From: Paludibaculum sp.
GTDB taxonomy: Bacteria; Acidobacteriota; Terriglobia; Bryobacterales; Bryobacteraceae
DNA: 44,415 bases
Reading direction: 5' to 3'
Assembly (NCBI GenBank): GCA_029973955.1
Contig: JARKQJ010000137.1
Location: 1 to 44,415 of the forward strand
Below the pieces are notes generated by a model, which was given only the letters and a program-made list of their open reading frames with translations, made no database searches and was not told where the DNA came from. Position numbers and translations under genes: made by a program. How positions within the stretch are numbered: the stretch's first letter is position 1; the number at the start of each line of letters is the position of its first letter. This document shows, piece after piece, positions 24,662 through 31,629 of the stretch.

Positions 24662-26251
24662 ATGATGGAGCCGAGCGTGGATTGGGGCGGAGATGTGTTG
24701 GCGTGGCTGGACTACCGAGTGGGAGCGTTGGTGGGGGAGTTGAGCGAAGAGGGTGAGGTAGGGCTGGGGAAGAGGATCGAGGGATGGCTGGAGTTTCTGC
24801 AGGGGCGTCTGGCTGGGGCTCCGTGGAGGTCGAAGGAGCTTTGGCGGTTGCGGAAGCCGGAGCGCGAGGCGGGAACGGGTGAGCTGGGGTGGGCGATTGA
24901 ACTTTCAAGGGCGAGGAGTGAGCTGTACTGGGAGGTGCCGGCGGCGTCGGGGGTGTTCGATGAGAGCGGGCGGCGGCACAAGCGGGCCTGTGTCGATCTG
25001 GTGCAGGATCTGGGTGATGGACGGTTTGTGCTGGTGGAGCTGAAAAAAGAGGCCGATACGCCGGAGTACGCGGCGGCGGAGCTGCTGCGGAACTATGTGC
25101 TGTACCTGCTGGCGAAGCGGATGGCTCCGGAAGAGCTGGTTGCGGGGCGGGCGCTGCTACAGGCCAGCGGGATCGAGCTGCAGGTGTGGGCTCCGGAGAG
25201 GTATTACCGAGGGCGGGCGTGCGGGCAGTTGGAGCGGAGGCTGTCGGAGGGGCTCCAGGAGATGGGCGCGGATTTTTCGTTCCGCATCGTGCGGGAAGAC
25301 GGGACAGGCGGAGTGAACTGGGGCGAGATGGCACAGAGTTTGAAGGCGTGCGGGCACCGGGAGGAGCATCAGTTCAAGCGAGCGATGCGCGAGCATCTGC
25401 GTGGGTTCGAGGGCGAGCACCTCTTTGATTCCACGTGGCGGGCGTTGTTGGAGGGGCCGGAGCACCGGTATTTCGAGGAGCCGCATTCGAGCCAGGCATT
25501 TGCGGTGAACCTCTTTGCCCCGCTGGCGCAGGATGAGGAGCTGGCACTGGCGTTTCTACGGGAGCAGTGTCCGGAGCTGGCGAGCGGCGAAATGCGGGTG
25601 AGGGTGAGATTGGAGGCCGCGATTCCGGGTGCGGGTGAGTGGCTGGGGGAACGGGGGATTGGGACAAGCCCGGATTTCGTGGTGGAAGTAGAAGAGAGAG
25701 GGGTGTGGACCGGGTGCGTGATTGGTGAGGTGAAGTTGACGGAGGGCGAGTTTGGTGGATGCAAGGGGTGGTTCGATGAAGCGCATCCGCCGAGCCGGAA
25801 CGAGGCGCGGGAGTGGTGTTTGGAAGGCGGCGCCGTTGCGGGTGCGCCGCAGCGCCGCTGCTTCATGGCGCGGCAGCACGGCAGGAGGTATTGGGAGTAT
25901 CTGGACGTGGAGAGGCTGCGAGGGTTGGCAGAGCCGTGTCCGTTCCGGGAGGATCTGTATCAACTGATGCGGAACCACGCGCTGGCGCAGGCGGTGGTGC
26001 GGGAGGTGGCGAGCGTGGAGTGGGCGCTATTCGTGGTGTGCGCACACGAGGGGAATCGGGCGGTGCGGAGGTTGGCGGCGCCGGTGGCGGGTGAGCGGGA
26101 CGCGTTGAAGGCGTTCCGGGCAGTGGCGGGCGAAGGAGCCGTGGAGAGTTGGGATCCGCGGGCGATGGTGGCACGGCTGGCGCGGCTGGAGCCGAAGCTG
26201 GCGGGGTGGCGAGAGTGGATGATGGAGCGGTATTTTCCGGCGTGGTTGTGA
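24662..26251 (+). CDS. Large protein with two PD-(D/E)XK nuclease-like motifs
   Basis: This 529-residue cytoplasmic protein is not confidently assigned to a named family. Two separate stretches look like PD-(D/E)XK nuclease cores. The first is D112 with E126-L-K128 (CVDLVQD ... FVLVELKKEAD). The second is P337-D338 with E356-V-K358 (GTSPDFVVEV ... CVIGEVKLTEGEFGGCKGW), which recalls the PGN_0703-type putative restriction endonucleases. Between them is a helical region of about 200 residues. No helicase, methylase or DNA-binding domain is obvious. The start is ATG 24662 (or 24665), one base after the upstream stop, with AGGAAG as ribosome binding site. A nuclease role is inference. Confidence 0.65.
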   Translation: MMEPSVDWGGDVLAWLDYRVGALVGELSEEGEVGLGKRIEGWLEFLQGRLAGAPWRSKELWRLRKPEREAGTGELGWAIELSRARSELYWEVPAASGVFDESGRRHKRACVDLVQDLGDGRFVLVELKKEADTPEYAAAELLRNYVLYLLAKRMAPEELVAGRALLQASGIELQVWAPERYYRGRACGQLERRLSEGLQEMGADFSFRIVREDGTGGVNWGEMAQSLKACGHREEHQFKRAMREHLRGFEGEHLFDSTWRALLEGPEHRYFEEPHSSQAFAVNLFAPLAQDEELALAFLREQCPELASGEMRVRVRLEAAIPGAGEWLGERGIGTSPDFVVEVEERGVWTGCVIGEVKLTEGEFGGCKGWFDEAHPPSRNEAREWCLEGGAVAGAPQRRCFMARQHGRRYWEYLDVERLRGLAEPCPFREDLYQLMRNHALAQAVVREVASVEWALFVVCAHEGNRAVRRLAAPVAGERDALKAFRAVAGEGAVESWDPRAMVARLARLEPKLAGWREWMMERYFPAWL

Positions 26252-26258
26252 GCGGGGA

Positions 26259-26690
26259 TTAGCGGCCGGAGGAGCCGAAGCCGCCTTGGCCGCGGGTGGA
26301 GTCGGCGAGGTCGGATTCGATCCAGGAGATGGATTCGTAGCGGGCGATGATCATTTGGGCGATGCGGTCGCCTTTGTGGATCTGGTAGGGCTGGGCGCCG
26401 AGGTTGAGGAGGATGACGCGGATTTCGCCGCGGTAGCCGGGGTCGATGGTGGCTGGGGCGTTGGGGAGGGTGATGGAGTGGCGGAGGGCGAGGCCGGAGC
26501 GGGGGCGGAGTTGGGCTTCGAAGCCGGGGGGGAGTTCGATGGCGAGGCCGGTGGGGACGAGGACGGCGGCGCCAGGGAGGAGAGTGACGTCTTCGACGGA
26601 TTGAAGGTCCATGCCGGCGTCTTCTTCGGGGCCGTGGGCGTATTGGGGCAGTTGGGCGTCGGGGTGGAGGCGTTTCAGGCGGATCTGCAT
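26259..26690 (-). CDS. dut: dUTP diphosphatase
   Basis: This 143-residue trimeric dUTPase hydrolyses dUTP to dUMP and pyrophosphate. All five motifs are present: I EEDAGMDLQ, II RPRSGLALRH, III IDPGYRGEIRV with the catalytic Asp, IV GDRIAQMII, and V RGQGGFGSSGR at the C-terminus. It is divergent from thyX with 26 bp between the two start codons. Confidence 0.97.
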   Translation of the reverse strand: MQIRLKRLHPDAQLPQYAHGPEEDAGMDLQSVEDVTLLPGAAVLVPTGLAIELPPGFEAQLRPRSGLALRHSITLPNAPATIDPGYRGEIRVILLNLGAQPYQIHKGDRIAQMIIARYESISWIESDLADSTRGQGGFGSSGR

Positions 26691-26703
26691 AGGGAACGTT
26701 CGC

Positions 26704-26709
26704 TATGAT
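26704..26709 (+). promoter_or_regulatory. Divergent dut/thyX promoter region with GAACGTTC palindrome
   Basis: TATGAT (26704-26709) ends 7 nt before the thyX GTG at 26717. On the minus strand TATCAT (26705-26710) lies 14 nt before the dut ATG. The 8-bp palindrome GAACGTTC occupies 26695-26702 between them. Both genes must be driven from these 26 bp if they have their own promoters. Confidence 0.45.
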
Positions 26710-26716
26710 AGCAGCC

Positions 26717-28135
26717 GTGCCTAGAGTGATCAGTGTCGGGCCGATGCCGCCCGAGAAGCTTGCGTATGCGTTGGCGAGATATAGCCGGTCGCCGGATTCG
26801 ATCCGGGAGTCAGTGAAGTGGGTGGTGTCGCACGATTCGTCGAAGTTTTTCGACAGTTTCTACTTCCAGTACGGCCATGCGTCGATTGCGGATTTGGGGC
26901 ACCTGGCGTTGTGTTTTGAAGGCGTCAGCGAGCTGGTGGCGATGGAGTTGGAAGACGAGCAGTTGTGGGATGGGCAGGCGCGGTCGTCGCGGTATCAGAA
27001 CTTCTCGATGTCGGGGTTTGTGACGCCGACGGAGCTGGAGGCCGGCGCGGCGCAGGCGTATCAGGAGACGGCGGGGTGGATGCTGGGGGCGTACCGGGAG
27101 ATCCACTCGAAGATGGTGGAGCATCTGAAGGAGAAGCTGCCGCGGCCGGAGGCGATGAAGCCGGAGGCCTATGCGCGGAACATTGCGGCGCGGGCGTTCG
27201 ATGTGGCGCGGTACCTGCTGGTGCTGGGGGTGCCGACGGGCGTGGGGCAGGTGACGTCGATCCGGACGCTGGAGCGGCAGATCCGGCGGTGGAAGGCTTC
27301 CGAGTATGGAGAGTTGAGAGAGTTGGGCGCGGAGACGGCGGCGGCGTGTTCGGCGCCGCCGGAGTGCACGCTGCCGGGGCAGCCGGTGGAGGCGCTGGCG
27401 CCGACGCTGGCGAAGTATGTGGACGCGGATCCGTATCCGGGCATGGCGCGGGCGGCCCTGAAGGAGTGGGCGCGGGCGAACCTGGCGGCGGCGCCGGAGC
27501 GTGTGGCGGGGTTGGTGGAGTTGACGAAGACAGGGGAGCCGTTGGCGGAGATCGCGGCGACGCTGCTGTACTCGGTGACCGAGTGGCCGTTTGCCGAGTT
27601 GCACGAATTGGTATCGGGGTGGAGCAAGGCGCGGCAGATGGAGGTAGTGGACGCGGCGTTGGGGCCGAAGGGGAAGCGCGACGAACTGCTGCGGGAGTTT
27701 CGCAGCGGGCCGTATGCGTTCGATCTCCTGGTGGATCTGGGCGCGTACCGGGACATGCACCGGCACCGGCGTTGCTACCAGACCCGGCAGGCGCACACCT
27801 GGAAGCACGGTTTTGCCAAGCCGGCGGCGATTGGCGAGGCGGGGTTGGATTCGGTCTATGACGGCGCACTGGAGACGGCGCGGATTGCGGCGGAGGCGCT
27901 GCCCGATGTGGCCTCGCACTATCTGCTGCCGTTTGCGGCGCGCGGGCGGTATCTGTTCAAGATGGACTTCGCGGAAGCGGAGTACATCGCGAAGTTGCGC
28001 AGCGGCGTGAAGGGGCACTTCAGCTACCGGGAAGTTGCGTGGGCGATGAAGACGGAGATGGACCGGGTGGAGCCGGAGCTGGGGCGGCTGATGGAAGCGA
28101 CGCCGCCGTGGGTGGAAGACCCGCTGGTGCGCTGA
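26717..28135 (+). CDS. thyX: Tandem ThyX-like FAD-dependent thymidylate synthase
   Basis: This 472-residue protein is about twice the usual ThyX length and appears to be a fused pseudo-dimer. The N-terminal half has YGHASIADLGH, FEGVSELVAMELED and ARSSRYQNF (residues 88-96), matching the end of the ThyX signature, but the RHR triplet is replaced by acidic residues. The C-terminal half has RHR at 349-351 (MHRHRRCYQTRQAHTW) but no SxRY. ThyX converts dUMP to dTMP using methylene-tetrahydrofolate, NADPH and FAD. I prefer the GTG at 26717; an ATG at 26705 overlaps the putative -10 box. Its divergent neighbour dut makes its substrate. Long proteins of this kind exist in other phyla, so it is probably functional. 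Confidence 0.85.
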   Translation: MPRVISVGPMPPEKLAYALARYSRSPDSIRESVKWVVSHDSSKFFDSFYFQYGHASIADLGHLALCFEGVSELVAMELEDEQLWDGQARSSRYQNFSMSGFVTPTELEAGAAQAYQETAGWMLGAYREIHSKMVEHLKEKLPRPEAMKPEAYARNIAARAFDVARYLLVLGVPTGVGQVTSIRTLERQIRRWKASEYGELRELGAETAAACSAPPECTLPGQPVEALAPTLAKYVDADPYPGMARAALKEWARANLAAAPERVAGLVELTKTGEPLAEIAATLLYSVTEWPFAELHELVSGWSKARQMEVVDAALGPKGKRDELLREFRSGPYAFDLLVDLGAYRDMHRHRRCYQTRQAHTWKHGFAKPAAIGEAGLDSVYDGALETARIAAEALPDVASHYLLPFAARGRYLFKMDFAEAEYIAKLRSGVKGHFSYREVAWAMKTEMDRVEPELGRLMEATPPWVEDPLVR

Positions 28136-28166
28136 GTGTGATATTGCTACTTCGGGTAGCACACAC
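28136..28166 (+). promoter_or_regulatory. Hairpin in the thyX-rhaT gap
   Basis: GTGTG (28136-28140) can pair with CACAC (28162-28166), and GCTAC (28146-28150) with GTAGC (28156-28160), around a TTCGG loop, leaving a one-sided bulge ATATT. It starts at the thyX stop and ends 3 nt before the transporter ATG, where a ribosome binding site should be. It could attenuate or control translation; there is no U-tract. Confidence 0.4.
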
Positions 28167-28169
28167 AAC

Positions 28170-29192
28170 ATGCAAGAGAATGCGAGTCTGACCGCGGCGC
28201 TCACGGTGGTGGTGGGCGGATTGCTCCATGGCAGCTTTGCGCTGCCGATGAAGAAGATCGCCAGATGGAAGTGGGAGAACACGTGGCTGGTGTACTCGGT
28301 GGCGGGTTTGATCGTGCTGCCGCTGGCGCTGGCGCTGGCGACGGTGCCGGGCTTGTTTGGCGTCTACGCGGGCGCGGCGTCGTCGACGCTGGCGGTGATC
28401 GTGTTGTGCGGTGTGGGTTGGGGGGCGGGCTCGACGTTGTTCGGGCTGGCGATTGCGCGCGTGGGCATGGCGCTGGCGTTTGCGATCATTCTGGGGATCA
28501 CGAGTTCGGTGGGGTCGCTGCTGCCGCTGTTGATTCTGAGCCCGGGCGATCTGTTCACGCACCGCGGGCAGGTGCTGCTGGGCGGGCTGGTGCTGGTGAT
28601 CATCGGGATCGTGATCTGTTCGAAGGCGGGCGCGATGCGGGAGAAGAACCAGAACCCGGAAAAGGCGGCTAGCGGGAATTCGGGATTTGGGGCGGGGCTT
28701 TTGGTGTGTCTGGCGTCGGGCATTTTGTCGCCGGCGTTGAATTTCGGATTTGTGTTCGGCAAGCCGGTGCAGGATGCGGCGGTGGCGTCGGGCGCGAAGC
28801 CGGACCTGGCGGCGAATGCGATTTGGGCGCTGGCTCTGGCGGGCGGGTTCCTGGTGAACGCCGGGTATGCGGTGTACCTGTTGGGGAAGAACAAGACCTG
28901 GAGCCTCTTTACGGAAGCGGGGACGCCGGCGGGCTACTGGCTGGGTGCGTCGCTGATGGGGTTCCTGTGGTACATGGGGATCAGCATTTACGGGATGGGC
29001 GCGGCGGCGATGGGTCCGCTGGGGGCGGTGCTGGGGTGGCCGATGTTTATGTCGGTAGTGATCATTATGGCGAACGTGCTGGGCGCGCTGACCGGGGAGT
29101 GGAAGGGCGCGGGGGCGAGCGCGGTGCGGACGAGTTGGGTAGGGATTGCGGTGCTGGTGGCGGCTATTGCGGTGATCGCGCAAGCGAATTAG
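28170..29192 (+). CDS. rhaT: RhaT-family L-rhamnose/deoxysugar:proton symporter
   Basis: This 340-residue inner-membrane transporter of the drug/metabolite superfamily has about ten membrane helices. It matches RhaT by the N-terminal GGLLHGSFALPMKKIARWKWENTWLVYS block, GVGWGAGSTLFGLAIARVGMALAFAIILG, ASGILSPALNFGFVFGKP and GPLGAVLGWPMFMSVVIIMANVLGALTGEWKG. Length matches E. coli RhaT (344). The downstream ROK kinase (58-bp gap) suggests uptake followed by phosphorylation. The exact sugar is uncertain, since homologues in this phylum may carry other deoxysugars; a nearby fucosidase makes fucose a candidate. Confidence 0.85.
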   Translation: MQENASLTAALTVVVGGLLHGSFALPMKKIARWKWENTWLVYSVAGLIVLPLALALATVPGLFGVYAGAASSTLAVIVLCGVGWGAGSTLFGLAIARVGMALAFAIILGITSSVGSLLPLLILSPGDLFTHRGQVLLGGLVLVIIGIVICSKAGAMREKNQNPEKAASGNSGFGAGLLVCLASGILSPALNFGFVFGKPVQDAAVASGAKPDLAANAIWALALAGGFLVNAGYAVYLLGKNKTWSLFTEAGTPAGYWLGASLMGFLWYMGISIYGMGAAAMGPLGAVLGWPMFMSVVIIMANVLGALTGEWKGAGASAVRTSWVGIAVLVAAIAVIAQAN

Positions 29193-29250
29193 TGGAATTG
29201 GTATTGTGGGAAATTCGGGCCCAAGAGCCTGAGAGGAGCCAGGAGGGTCC

Positions 29251-30270
29251 ATGCAAGTTGTAGCCGGAGTTGACCTGGGCGGCACGGCCGTCAATTACAC
29301 GCTGATCACGGGCGATGAGAAGTTTCTGATTGAGAGTCTGTTCGAGCATCCGGCGCGATCCGTGGAGGGTCCGGCGGTGTGCCTGCAGCAGATCGAAGAC
29401 GGCCTGAAGCTGGCATTGGAGAAGGCCGGGGTGACGATGGGCCAGGTGGCGGTGGTGGGCCTGGACACGCCGGGGCCGGCCAGTTCATGCGGCGTGCTGA
29501 GCGCGAAGGGCTCGACGAACTTCGTACACCCGGATTGGGCGGGCTTCGACATCCGCGAAGGTCTGGCCCAGAAGCTGGGCAAGCCGGTGACGTATCTGAA
29601 CGACGGCAACGCCGGCGCATTGTGGGGCCACTTCTCGATTTTCGGCGGGCAGAACAAGGCGACGTCGATTTCGGCGATCATCGGCACGGGCCTGGGCGGC
29701 GGCGTGATCATCGAGAACCAGGTGGTGAAGGGGCGCAAGGGCTTTGGCGGCGAACTGGGCCACGTGCTGCTGCCGTATCAGAGCATCGATTGCGTGAAGG
29801 GCATTGTGCCGCGCTGCAACTGCGGGCGGACGGGCGATCTCGAGTCGGTGTGTTCGCTGACGGCGATCCGCATGAACTACCTGCCGTACTTCTTCGAGAA
29901 GTACCCCAATCACGAACTGGCCAAGCTGGGCGACCTGGGCAAGGCGGCGAAGGCGGTGCGCGGGCTGGCGGAGAAGGGCGACGAGATGTGCCGGGAGATC
30001 TTCCGGGCGCAGGCGCACGCGCTGGGACTGTTCTTCGACGAGATGATCAACACGTTCGATCCGGACGCTCTGATTGTGGGCGGCGGCGCGATTGAGACGG
30101 CGAAGGAATTTCAGGACTGGTTCGTGGGCGAGATTCGGAAGGGCATGCCGGGGCAGAGAGAAGAGCAGGCCGATATTCCGGTGTACATCATGCCGAACGG
30201 GGACACGGCGGGCGCGCGCGGCGCGGCGATTGAAGCGCTGATTGTGGCGCGGCAGGGTGGGTTGATCTAG
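29251..30270 (+). CDS. ROK-family sugar kinase
   Basis: This 339-residue cytoplasmic kinase has the ATP-binding GVDLGGTAVNY start (residues 6-16), DTPGPAS, YLNDGNAGALWGH with the catalytic Asp, SAIIGTGLGGGVII, FGGELGHVLLP and IVGGGAIE near the C-terminus. The zinc motif of ROK proteins, usually CxCGxxGCxE, reads CNCGRTGDLES, so the last Cys is Asp. The His ligand in GELGH is present, as is an extra Cys at DCVKGIVPRC. AGGAGG lies 4 nt before the ATG. A copy of its last 33 coding bases and stop is repeated at 31539-31574. Confidence 0.93.
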   Translation: MQVVAGVDLGGTAVNYTLITGDEKFLIESLFEHPARSVEGPAVCLQQIEDGLKLALEKAGVTMGQVAVVGLDTPGPASSCGVLSAKGSTNFVHPDWAGFDIREGLAQKLGKPVTYLNDGNAGALWGHFSIFGGQNKATSISAIIGTGLGGGVIIENQVVKGRKGFGGELGHVLLPYQSIDCVKGIVPRCNCGRTGDLESVCSLTAIRMNYLPYFFEKYPNHELAKLGDLGKAAKAVRGLAEKGDEMCREIFRAQAHALGLFFDEMINTFDPDALIVGGGAIETAKEFQDWFVGEIRKGMPGQREEQADIPVYIMPNGDTAGARGAAIEALIVARQGGLI

Positions 30271-30285
30271 TCTAGACCCGGCCCG

Positions 30286-30393
30286 GGCGGGCACAGACAA
30301 GTCTCCGGCGCCGGGAGGCAGGCTATGGAGCGGAAGGGACGCTTCCGCCGTCGGCGCACATGGTGCAGAACTACGAGACAGCGCAGGCGAACC
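30286..30393 (+). pseudogene. Decayed copy of the 5' end of the PLP decarboxylase gene
   Basis: 30286-30329 matches 31580-31634 (intergenic sequence plus ATGGA), apart from an 11-nt gap. 30330-30393 then matches 31729-31792 with 5 mismatches in 64 bases. Relative to the intact gene, 94 bp (31635-31728) are missing. The copy starts with ATG at 30325 but soon leaves the homologous frame. From 30394 to 30641 (about 250 bp) I see no gene. Confidence 0.85.
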
Positions 30394-30641
30394 GACTCTC
30401 TCACCATGCGGGAGATCCTGGGCGGTATTCCCTCTGGACGGGACGATCCCAAACCTGTGTTGCGCGTAAATCGAGGTTGAGTAACCGGCTTCGGGGGCAA
30501 TGCATCTCTTGATGTGGCCCCGGCACTGAAGCATGTCATTGGAGTGGTACCGTGCTCGCGGCAAGCCTGACTGAGATCTACCCTGGAACGCCCACCGGTT
30601 GCAGCTCGACAGTAACAAAGTCACCTTCGATGAGGATGAGC

Positions 30642-31529
30642 ATGACACAGAGTCCTTTCTATTTATCGCTGTCTCTTATCATCGGTGTTGTCTGCGCAAG
30701 CGGCTGGCCGCTGGCAGCGCAGAATAGAAGCACGGCAAAAAGCTCATCAAGCATATTTGTAAACGGAATACCTCTTCCAGTGAATGAGCCGTCTGAAACT
30801 CTTTTAAGGCAGTTATTCGTAACACAGCACCATCGTGAACCTCTCAGAGATGAAGACAAGCGGCAATTGGCGGAACAGGCCGAACAATTCTTTTGCAATT
30901 CTCTCAGGACCAAGCTTGATGAGGCTGCCAAAGCTGAAGCAAAAAAGAAGCTCGGTATTTTTGCTACAAGTTCAGACATTGAGAGCGCCCGGGCGGAGGT
31001 ACTCCGCGGCGTAGATGCCGTGGCGGCAGCGCGTCAGGTCAGGGAGCGGGCCAGCGCCGTGTCCGCGGCGTTGTCGGAAGTCTACGAAAAGGGAAGAGAC
31101 CCGGACGAAGTCTATCGATCCATGCTGAAGGGAAAGAAGTTGATCGATGAGGCGACCTGGGCGCTGCACTTATTCAAGGGGAAAGACCCTACATATCGAA
31201 CGCAATTGCAGAGAGAGATGAACATGACTCCGGAGCTCATTACAGCCAGCGCAATGCGAATGGATTTGAAGAGTATTGTGGAGCATAGGAAACTCGAAGC
31301 AGCGGTGGACAAAGAGATCGCAGATCAGGATAAAACCTTTCGGGCATATGTTGGGCAAGCCAGCAACAGAGAGTTTCACGGGGCGAGTAGCGCGATTGAG
31401 TATGTACAGCAGAAACGCGGCGAGTACTGGAGGCGCCGGGTTTCGGAACTGCACGTGGCGTTGGGCGACAGTTCACTCTATGGACGATGCGGACTGGCGG
31501 CGATGGGGGTGCGGGCCGCTACACGATGA
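30642..31529 (+). CDS. Foreign-looking secreted protein of unknown function
   Basis: This 295-residue protein is not recognised. It starts with a signal peptide (MTQSPFYLSLSLIIGVVCAS), then a low-complexity Ser stretch. A mostly helical, charged body follows (EDKRQLAEQAEQFF, LDEAAKAEAKKKLG, KGRDPDEVYRSMLKGKKLIDEATWALHLFKG) that faintly recalls SurA-type chaperone helices, but there is no PPIase domain. Base composition is visibly more AT-rich than all neighbours and codon choice is mixed. GAGG lies 6 nt before the ATG at 30642; in-frame ATGs at 30630 and 30636 are alternatives. It is bounded on both sides by duplicated ROK/decarboxylase sequence, so it is probably acquired. Confidence 0.6.
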   Translation: MTQSPFYLSLSLIIGVVCASGWPLAAQNRSTAKSSSSIFVNGIPLPVNEPSETLLRQLFVTQHHREPLRDEDKRQLAEQAEQFFCNSLRTKLDEAAKAEAKKKLGIFATSSDIESARAEVLRGVDAVAAARQVRERASAVSAALSEVYEKGRDPDEVYRSMLKGKKLIDEATWALHLFKGKDPTYRTQLQREMNMTPELITASAMRMDLKSIVEHRKLEAAVDKEIADQDKTFRAYVGQASNREFHGASSAIEYVQQKRGEYWRRRVSELHVALGDSSLYGRCGLAAMGVRAATR

Positions 31530-31538
31530 GCAGGCGCC

Positions 31539-31574
31539 GCGCTGATTGTGGCGCGGCAGGGCGGGTTGATGTAG
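31539..31574 (+). pseudogene. Remnant of the ROK kinase 3' end
   Basis: 36 bases match 30235-30270 with two mismatches and would encode ALIVARQGGLM followed by a stop, against ALIVARQGGLI at the end of the intact kinase. It lies between the foreign gene and the intact decarboxylase. Confidence 0.85.
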
Positions 31575-31629
31575 ACTCAGGCGGGCACAGACAAGTCTCT
31601 GGCGCCGGGTTGCGACAGGGAGGCAGGCC

